The translations under genes and the position numbers were made by a program. 27,431 nt of DNA from an uncultured Lachnospiraceae bacterium (GTDB taxonomy: Bacteria; Bacillota; Clostridia; Lachnospirales; Lachnospiraceae). The number at the start of each line of letters is the position of its first letter. Position 1 is the first letter of the stretch. The notes below the pieces were generated by a model. That model did no database searches, had not been told where the DNA came from, and saw only the letters and a program-made list of their open reading frames with translations. Of this stretch, positions 23,491 to 27,431 are shown in pieces. Location of the stretch: the NCBI GenBank assembly GCA_910583895.1, contig CAJTYJ010000016.1, forward strand, positions 41,361 through 68,791. Direction: 5' to 3'.

Positions 23491-24432
23491 ATGAAACTGA
23501 TTTTCGGAGTGGATATCGGCGGCACCAGGATTAAGATTGGAAGATTTACAGAAGACGGCAAACTTCTGGAAAAATGGTCGGTGAAGACGGATCTGTCCGA
23601 TCATGGGGCTCATATTGTGCCTCTGGTGGCAGAAGAGATTCAGGCCCATAGGAAAGCGCGCGGTATATCAGAAGAAAAAGTGCTGGGAATTGGAATGGGA
23701 ATTCCCGGGCCGGTGGCCCCCGGCGGATTTGTGGAAAAATGTGTGAATCTGCACTGGAATGCGTTTAATCCGGTGACAGAGCTTGCCCGTTTCTTTCCGA
23801 ATCACCAGATCCGGGCGGAGAACGATGCCAATGTGGCTTCCTTGGGGGAATATTTTCAGGGGGCGGGCAGGAATGTATCCAGTATGATGATGGTTACTCT
23901 GGGCACCGGGGTTGGAGGAGGCGTCATCCTGGACGGCAGGATCCTGGTGGGGGCCCATGGGATTGCCGGAGAGATCGGACATATCGCCGCAGACCCCACC
24001 CAGGAGGAGATCTGCAACTGCGGAAACAGGGGCTGTATCGATCAGTGTGCATCTGCCACAGGGATTGTAAGGAAGGCAGAGAAGCTTCTGGCGTCGGTGG
24101 ATCAGCCTTCCGCTCTCCGGGACTTTGAGACGCTGACGGCGAAAGAGATCTGCGACTGCGCCAAGGAAAAGGACCCCTTGGCGATCCGGGTTATCGAAGA
24201 ATGCATGTACCCTCTGGGCGTCGGACTGGCATATTTTTCCCATGCGTTTGATCCGGAGATGTACGTCATCGGCGGCGGGGTGTCACTGGCCGGGGAAGTG
24301 ATCATAAAGGCGGTCCAAAAGGGGTACCAGGAACAGTTTTTCCTGACGAAAAAAAAGGCGGATATCCGTCTGGCAGAACTGGGAAATGACGCAGGCATCA
24401 CCGGTGCCTGTGCACTGATTGCGAAGGAGTGA
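23491..24432 (+). CDS. ROK-family sugar kinase (GlcK-like)
   Basis: A 313-aa ROK kinase phosphorylating a hexose or aminohexose with ATP. It has the phosphate-1 loop GVDIGGTRIKIG, the catalytic Asp112 in ENDANVASLGE, phosphate-2 TLGTGVGGGVI, the sugar-contact GEIGH and zinc motif CNCGNRGC. The protein lacks the helix-turn-helix of ROK repressors. The overall form is that of clostridial glucokinase, but glucose, glucosamine, N-acetylglucosamine, mannose or fructose cannot be separated by eye. A sugar kinase embedded between an amino-acid importer and an asparaginase/M24 set is unusual and is the main hint that the substrate carries a sugar. AAGGTGG lies ten bases before the ATG. Confidence 0.9.
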   Translation: MKLIFGVDIGGTRIKIGRFTEDGKLLEKWSVKTDLSDHGAHIVPLVAEEIQAHRKARGISEEKVLGIGMGIPGPVAPGGFVEKCVNLHWNAFNPVTELARFFPNHQIRAENDANVASLGEYFQGAGRNVSSMMMVTLGTGVGGGVILDGRILVGAHGIAGEIGHIAADPTQEEICNCGNRGCIDQCASATGIVRKAEKLLASVDQPSALRDFETLTAKEICDCAKEKDPLAIRVIEECMYPLGVGLAYFSHAFDPEMYVIGGGVSLAGEVIIKAVQKGYQEQFFLTKKKADIRLAELGNDAGITGACALIAKE

Positions 24433-24438
24433 GTGAAT

Positions 24439-25821
24439 TTGGAGATTTTGTATGACAAAGTGGCCGCTCCGCCGGTGCATGTGGATTATGTGCCGGTGGT
24501 GCTGACCGCTAAGACCATGGAGGAGCGCAAAGAGAAGATACAAAGGAGGATGCAGGAGAAGGGGCTGGATGCACTGGTTGTCTACGGAGACCGGGAGCAT
24601 GGGGCAAACTATGCCTATCTGACCGGATTTGAGCCGCGGTTCGAGGAGAGCGTCCTGGTGCTTCATGCGGATGGCAGGGGGTATCTGATGCTGGGAAATG
24701 AGAATCTGAAGATGTGCCAGTACAGTTATCTGAAAGCTGAGACGGTCCATGTTCCTCATTTTTCTCTGCCGAATCAGCCCATGAAGAACACAAAAAGTTT
24801 GCATGAGCTGTTTGGGGATGCCGGGCTGAAGGACGGCATGAACCTTGGCTGTGCAGGCTGGAAGATGTTTACCAGTTCGCATGATGCCAATGAGGAGCTG
24901 TTCGATATTCCTTCCTTTATTATGGAAGCAATCCGCCGGAACACCCCTTCGGGAAAGATCAAAAACGCGGGTGACATCTTTCTGGACCCGGAGAATGGCG
25001 CAAGAGTTTTGGTGAATGCCAATGAGATCGCTCACTATGAGTTTGGGGCAGGGCTGGCTTCCATGCGGGTGTACAGAGCCTTAAATCAGGCAGCACCCGG
25101 GAAGACGGAACTGGAAGTTGCGGAGTATCTGGCACCTTTGGGACAGCCGGTGACGGTGACGACCATCTGTGCAGCGGGAGAGCGGTTTACCGATGCGGTG
25201 GTCTTTCCGCGGAATAAGGAGATCTGTCTGGGCGATAAATTTTCCGTGACCCTGGGGCTTCGGGGCGGTCTGACTTCCAGGGCAGGCTATGTGGCCATGG
25301 GGGAGAAGGACCTCCCGGAACAAGCAAGGGACTATGTGGAAAAGCTGGCAAAGCCATATTATAAGACGGCAGTCTGCTGGTATGAAAAGATCGGGCTTGG
25401 AGTATCGGGCCGGGAAATCTATGAGATGGTGGAGGCGGTGCTCCCGCAGGCAGATTACCACTGGGTTCTGAACCCGGGGCATTATACAGGCGCAGAGGAG
25501 TGGGTGTCTTCCCCGGTCTATAAAGGTTCGCAGATTCAGCTGAGAAGCGGTATGATGCTGCAGATGGATATCATTCCGTCTCTTCCCGGATACGGGGGAG
25601 CCAATGCGGAAGACGGGATTGCCATTGCGGATGAGACGCTGCGCGGACAGCTTCAGGCGGAGTATCCAAAAACCTGGCACCGGATTCAGGAACGCAGAAA
25701 CTATATGGAGAACGAGCTTGGAATTGTATTAAAGGAGGAAGTACTCCCGTTGAGCGATCTGTGCGGGTATCTGCAGCCGTACATTCTGAATCGGGGATAT
25801 GCATTTAAAAAGAAGCATTAG
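24439..25821 (+). CDS. creatinase-fold (M24-like) hydrolase, paralog B
   Basis: About 460 aa, a clear paralog of the operon's first gene: shared YGDREH, RFEE, LGNE, GGLTSRAG, LNPGH-TG-EEW and a C-terminal VLPLSDL. As in paralog A, the two metal-binding Asp of M24 peptidases are absent, His348 is kept, and MDI stands where the first metal-site Glu normally sits, while AEDGIAI keeps the last Glu. It is probably a soluble metal-free C-N hydrolase or a partner of paralog A. The start is uncertain: AAGGAG ends at 24429, three bases before GTG 24433 but nine before TTG 24439, so TTG is preferred. A terminator 43 bases on closes the operon. Confidence 0.77.
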   Translation: MEILYDKVAAPPVHVDYVPVVLTAKTMEERKEKIQRRMQEKGLDALVVYGDREHGANYAYLTGFEPRFEESVLVLHADGRGYLMLGNENLKMCQYSYLKAETVHVPHFSLPNQPMKNTKSLHELFGDAGLKDGMNLGCAGWKMFTSSHDANEELFDIPSFIMEAIRRNTPSGKIKNAGDIFLDPENGARVLVNANEIAHYEFGAGLASMRVYRALNQAAPGKTELEVAEYLAPLGQPVTVTTICAAGERFTDAVVFPRNKEICLGDKFSVTLGLRGGLTSRAGYVAMGEKDLPEQARDYVEKLAKPYYKTAVCWYEKIGLGVSGREIYEMVEAVLPQADYHWVLNPGHYTGAEEWVSSPVYKGSQIQLRSGMMLQMDIIPSLPGYGGANAEDGIAIADETLRGQLQAEYPKTWHRIQERRNYMENELGIVLKEEVLPLSDLCGYLQPYILNRGYAFKKKH

Positions 25822-25863
25822 CATACAAGAGCGGATTCTGCTTAACCGTGCATGAAAGGCAGA

Positions 25864-25902
25864 GCCTGCCGTAGTCCCATGGGGGATTGCGGCAGGTCTT
25901 TT
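25864..25902 (+). terminator. rho-independent terminator of the ROK-controlled operon
   Basis: CCTGCCG (25865-25871) pairs with CGGCAGG (25890-25896); the inner GTCCC/GGGGAT extends the stem. TCTTTT follows. It lies 43 bases after the last operon gene. Confidence 0.85.
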
Positions 25903-26058
25903 ATAAGTGGAAAGTAACAGTATCACCATCGTAGTTGTCTATTCTGGATGTGGCAATAACAGGTCGACCAAGATATGCCTAATATATTTGATAACTGTTT
26001 TAGGATCACAAAGATTAGGTTTGGCATAAACATAGAACTCCTGCTTATGATATATGGT
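25901..26058 (-). pseudogene. IS91-family transposase relic
   Basis: Minus-strand translation from about 26058 gives EFYVYAKPNLCDPKTVIKYI and, after a one-base frame change near 25979, YLGRPVIATSRIDNYDG followed by DTVTFHL and a stop at 25901-25903. I recognise this as the region of an IS91-type (Y2) transposase that runs YVYAKP, VIKYIGRYLGRP and SRI-YDG. Both ends are missing and the frame is broken, so it is a dead fragment. It butts against the operon terminator and marks the left edge of the degraded mobile-DNA zone. Confidence 0.65.
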
Positions 26059-26107
26059 GGAGAAATTGATACATCAGATTTCAATTAAGATTAAAAAAAG
26101 TATACAA

Positions 26108-26134
26108 AGAGCCACTTGCAAAACAAGCGGCTCT
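26108..26134 (-). terminator. hairpin downstream of the toxin gene, possible back-up terminator
   Basis: AGAGCC-CTTG arms (26108-26118) and CAAG-GGCTCT (26124-26134) flank a 5-base loop. Read on the minus strand the internal mismatch becomes a G-U pair, and the stem is followed by TTTGTATAC and a run of seven Ts. It therefore could stop toxin transcripts that pass the first hairpin. It overlaps the -35 of the antisense promoter. Confidence 0.5.
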
Positions 26135-26144
26135 AGTGTATAAT
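26116..26144 (+). promoter_or_regulatory. promoter of the antisense (antitoxin) RNA
   Basis: TTGCAA (26116-26121), 17 bases, TATAAT (26139-26144). The -10 is perfect and the spacing ideal. It drives transcription toward the toxin gene with a start near 26151; no open reading frame follows. Confidence 0.7.
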
Positions 26145-26150
26145 CGAATC

Positions 26151-26252
26151 AGAAAGGTTTATCGGACACGAAGTTCCGATTGCCCTCAGTTAAATTGATA
26201 TTACAAAAGAAATAGCATCTAACTTTGGACGGTTGGGATGCTATTTCTTTTT
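26151..26252 (+). ncRNA. predicted antisense antitoxin RNA, about 100 nt
   Basis: A short transcript is predicted between the promoter at 26116-26144 and the 15-bp terminator at 26205-26251. It contains one hairpin, ATCGGA/TCCGAT (26161-26180), then CCCTCAGTTA (26183-26192). CCCTC is complementary to the toxin's Shine-Dalgarno GAGGG, and TCAGTTA and ATCAGAAA are each repeated in the toxin leader region in direct orientation, so the two RNAs could pair there as well as at the shared terminator. ATCAGAAA begins at 26148, so part of it may precede the RNA's 5' end. This is the arrangement of the Enterococcus par/fst locus. Expression is not shown by sequence. Confidence 0.6.
26205..26251. terminator. 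bidirectional terminator shared by toxin and antisense RNA
   Basis: AAAAGAAATAGCATC (26205-26219) and its exact reverse complement (26237-26251) form a 15-bp stem around a 17-base loop. A/T tracts at both outer ends make it work in either direction. The toxin's stop codon and last three Lys codons lie inside the right arm. Confidence 0.88.
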
Positions 26253-26321
26253 ATGATTGTCTATGTAAGACAGAGCCGCAAAAATAACAAGCAATAATGT
26301 CAAAACTTCCATCACGCTCAT
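26241..26321 (-). CDS. small holin-like (type I) toxin peptide, 26 aa
   Basis: The minus-strand frame from ATG 26321 encodes 26 residues: MSVMEVLTLLLV, a hydrophobic stretch to about residue 19, then the charged tail DNHKKK. GAGGGTG lies six bases upstream. This form (short polar start, one membrane helix, SYID, basic end) is that of the Hol_Tox/putative holin-like toxin group, whose members insert in the membrane and are silenced by antisense RNA. An in-frame ATG two codons upstream overlaps the ribosome binding site and is less likely. A convergent antisense RNA, a shared terminator and a leader hairpin covering the ribosome binding site all support a type I toxin-antitoxin pair. It is too short for usual gene callers. 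Confidence 0.72.
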   Translation of the reverse strand: MSVMEVLTLLLVIFAALSYIDNHKKK

Positions 26322-26329
26322 GGGCATCA

Positions 26330-26352
26330 CCCTCTTTCGTAAGACTAGAGGG
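26330..26352 (-). promoter_or_regulatory. leader hairpin masking the toxin ribosome binding site
   Basis: On the toxin mRNA CCCTCT (plus 26347-26352) can pair with AGAGGG (plus 26330-26335), which is the Shine-Dalgarno sequence. The loop is 11 bases. Sequestering the ribosome binding site in this way is usual for type I toxin messages. Confidence 0.55.
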
Positions 26353-26400
26353 CATCTATCAGAAAATCGCATCCTGCTTTCTGTTCAGTTATACAATTCC

Positions 26401-26409
26401 ATTGTAACA
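26401..26409 (-). promoter_or_regulatory. possible extended -10 for the toxin mRNA
   Basis: The minus strand has TGT-TACAAT (plus 26401-26409). The -35 region is AT-rich with TTTAAA at about 17 bases. Start near 26394 would give a leader of about 73 bases. Confidence 0.4.
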
Positions 26410-26448
26410 TAAATACAAGCATTTTTAAATTAAAAAATCAGTTCAACG

Positions 26449-26476
26449 ATTATACAGTACAGAGAGTTTGCTTCAA
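26449..26476 (-). promoter_or_regulatory. possible upstream promoter for the toxin mRNA
   Basis: The minus strand reads TTGAAG (plus 26471-26476), 16 bases, TATAAT (plus 26449-26454). The -10 is perfect consensus. It would give a leader of about 120 bases and competes as a candidate with the nearer site at 26401-26409. Confidence 0.45.
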
Positions 26477-26491
26477 ATGTTTCAACTAAAT

Positions 26492-26544
26492 CAGACCTGT
26501 TAAAAAAGTACAAGGAAGGGGTATTAAAATCTCTACAGACCTGT
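26492..26544 (+). repeat. direct repeat CAGACCTGT, 44 bases apart
   Basis: CAGACCTGT occurs at 26492-26500 and 26536-26544 in the AT-rich gap before the AbiEi gene. Nothing else is recognisable in 26477-26572. The repeat may be a binding site or a scar of rearrangement; it may also be chance. Confidence 0.3.
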
Positions 26545-26572
26545 CTCCTATAGAACGGCGGGTGGGTGTTGC

Positions 26573-27130
26573 GTGTGCAGTCGCGAAATGGATGATGGGG
26601 GGAGTAAAGGTTTTTCATATTATAAAATCAAACAGATGGTTGACCAGGGGATCCTGATAAAACTGAATAAGAAATATTATGAAAATGCAAATTTTGATGG
26701 TGAGGGATCAGATTTCTACTATGCCTATGCATTTGTACCAGACGGAGTAGTTTGTCTGCTGAGTGCAGCTGTGTATTATAATCTGTCTACTTATCGACCA
26801 GATGCCATTGATGTAGCAATTCCGAGAAAAGCAAAGGTATCAACTCTGCCGGATTGGCCGGAACTGAATGTATGCTATTTTACAGATGACCGATTTGATG
26901 TTGGTATCGTGACCGTAGAGGATGGAAATAACAGATTTCGTATATATGATATTGAGAAAACGGTTGTTGATATCGTTTTCTACAGGGAAAAAATCGGAAT
27001 TGAAGAAACGAAAGAAGTTCTTACAACCTATCTGCATCGGAGTGACCGTAATCTGAATAGACTAATCAGATATGCGGAGATGCTCAAATGTGGGGATGTA
27101 ATGAAAATGTATCTGGAGGTGCTGGTATGA
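26573..27130 (+). pseudogene. AbiEi-family antitoxin/regulator, N-terminally shortened
   Basis: The protein resembles AbiEi, the antitoxin and autorepressor of type IV abortive-infection systems: YYKIKQMVDQGILIKLNKKYYEN (split here only by length) is the end of the winged helix, followed by SAAVYYNLSTYRPD, AIPRKAKVSTLPDWP, RIYDIEKTVVDIV and RSDRNLNRLIRYAEMLK. Family members normally have about 20 more residues forming the first helices; here the segment before GFSYYK is unrelated low-complexity sequence read from GTG 26573, or ATG 26588, without a good ribosome binding site. The 5' end seems to have been replaced by recombination. The stop overlaps the ATG of the abiEii stub (ATGA). It may still be made, but DNA binding is doubtful. 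Confidence 0.7.
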
Positions 27131-27258
27131 CAAACGCTATATCCGTAAAGGACAGATTAAAGAAACAGGTGATAGAAGATGGAAAGACTATGCAGGAAGA
27201 AAACCAAAGCCTACAGCGATTAAGAAACTGGAAGGTAACCCAGGGAAAAGAAAACTGA
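27127..27258 (+). pseudogene. AbiEii toxin stub, truncated after about 23 codons
   Basis: ATG 27127 begins MTNAISVKDRLKKQ then EDGKTMQ, the typical first residues of AbiEii/AbiGii nucleotidyltransferase toxins, in the usual ATGA overlap with abiEi. After codon 23 the sequence switches to terminase DNA in another frame and ends at a TGA at 27256-27258, 43 codons in all. The whole nucleotidyltransferase domain is absent, so the toxin is dead. Confidence 0.65.
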
Positions 27259-27431
27259 ATAAGAATGAACCAGTCCCGGCAAAGGGAATACCTGCTTGTC
27301 CTGACTGGATAATGCCGGAAGCTAAGAAGGAATGGGAACGTCTGGCTGAACTGATGAATCAGATGGGGGTTCTTATGGATATCAGCAGCAGACACCTTGG
27401 GTTGGAATTGCAAATACCAATCAGAAGCTGA
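27192..27431 (+). pseudogene. phage terminase small-subunit (P27 family) relic
   Basis: The third frame reads AGRKPKPTAIKKLEGNPGKR, then KLNKNEPVPAKGIP, CPDWIMPEAKKEWERLAE and MNQMGVL, the N-terminal half of P27-type small terminase. Normal relatives start MAGRKPKP; here the Met codon is lost at the join to the abiEii stub (TATGCAGGA). After MGVLMD the frame changes: the plus-one frame continues YQQQTPWVGIANTNQKL, matching a later part of the same family, so about 40 residues are deleted. The in-frame reading ends at a TGA at 27429-27431, the last bases of the window. Confidence 0.68.

Noticed and set aside
26430..26618. 62-codon minus-strand frame across the AbiEi 5' end
   Set aside because: No ribosome binding site or motif; overlaps candidate toxin promoters and the 5' part of AbiEi.
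1..27431. CRISPR arrays, tRNA or rRNA genes
   Set aside because: No regularly spaced repeat-spacer pattern and no cloverleaf or rRNA sequence was seen on either strand.

Overview
The window looks like a chromosome segment of a gut-type Firmicute, most likely a Lachnospiraceae relative. The evidence is strong AGGAGG-type ribosome binding sites, sigma-A promoters, roughly half-GC coding DNA, and protein styles typical of that family (Gpi18-like GT-C enzymes, DUF2304, a LanFEG/BceAB-like two-component module, clostridial GlcK-type ROK kinase). This placement is inference from protein style; no rRNA or tRNA gene is present.

Layout. (1) 1-2925: livF, the last gene of a branched-chain amino-acid ABC transporter, with its terminator, then a stand-alone glycogen branching enzyme (glgB) with its own promoter, leader hairpin and terminator. 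(2) 2926-6570: an antimicrobial-peptide-type sensing/export module (OmpR-family regulator, ABC ATPase, ABC permease, histidine kinase). Four helically phased CTTAACC direct repeats lie in the promoter between regulator and transporter and look like the regulator's binding site. (3) 6558-7358, minus strand: a fucosyltransferase-like enzyme meeting the kinase tail to tail. (4) 7451-16519: a surface-polysaccharide locus with four GT-A/GT-B glycosyltransferases, a DUF2304 membrane protein, two tandem GT-C membrane enzymes (the second apparently degenerate at its active site) and two acyltransferase-3 membrane proteins. A 61-bp palindromic element and an elaborate potential RNA fold (10492-10656) lie in its non-coding gaps. 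(5) 16564-25902: a ROK-family repressor divergent from an eight-gene operon of two paralogous creatinase-fold (M24-like) proteins at its ends, an AnsA/ReAII-type asparaginase, a complete polar amino-acid ABC transporter and a ROK sugar kinase. Two near-consensus divergent promoters with palindromes between them suggest tight local repression. The pairing of sugar kinase with asparaginase and amino-acid importer suggests uptake and splitting of an amino-acid conjugate, possibly a glycosylated asparagine-like compound; this is a hypothesis. (6) 25901-27431: an AT-richer scrapyard of mobile DNA holding an IS91-type transposase relic, a compact type I toxin-antitoxin locus (26-codon holin-like toxin on the minus strand with a convergent antisense RNA sharing a bidirectional terminator), an N-terminally shortened AbiEi antitoxin, a stub of its AbiEii toxin, and a phage terminase small-subunit relic joined to that stub.

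The most notable items are the unlisted small type I toxin-antitoxin locus, the divergent ROK-controlled conjugate-utilisation operon with two metal-site-altered M24 paralogs, the nested RNA fold upstream of the DUF2304 gene, the CTTAACC regulator array, and the abiE/terminase recombination mosaic.
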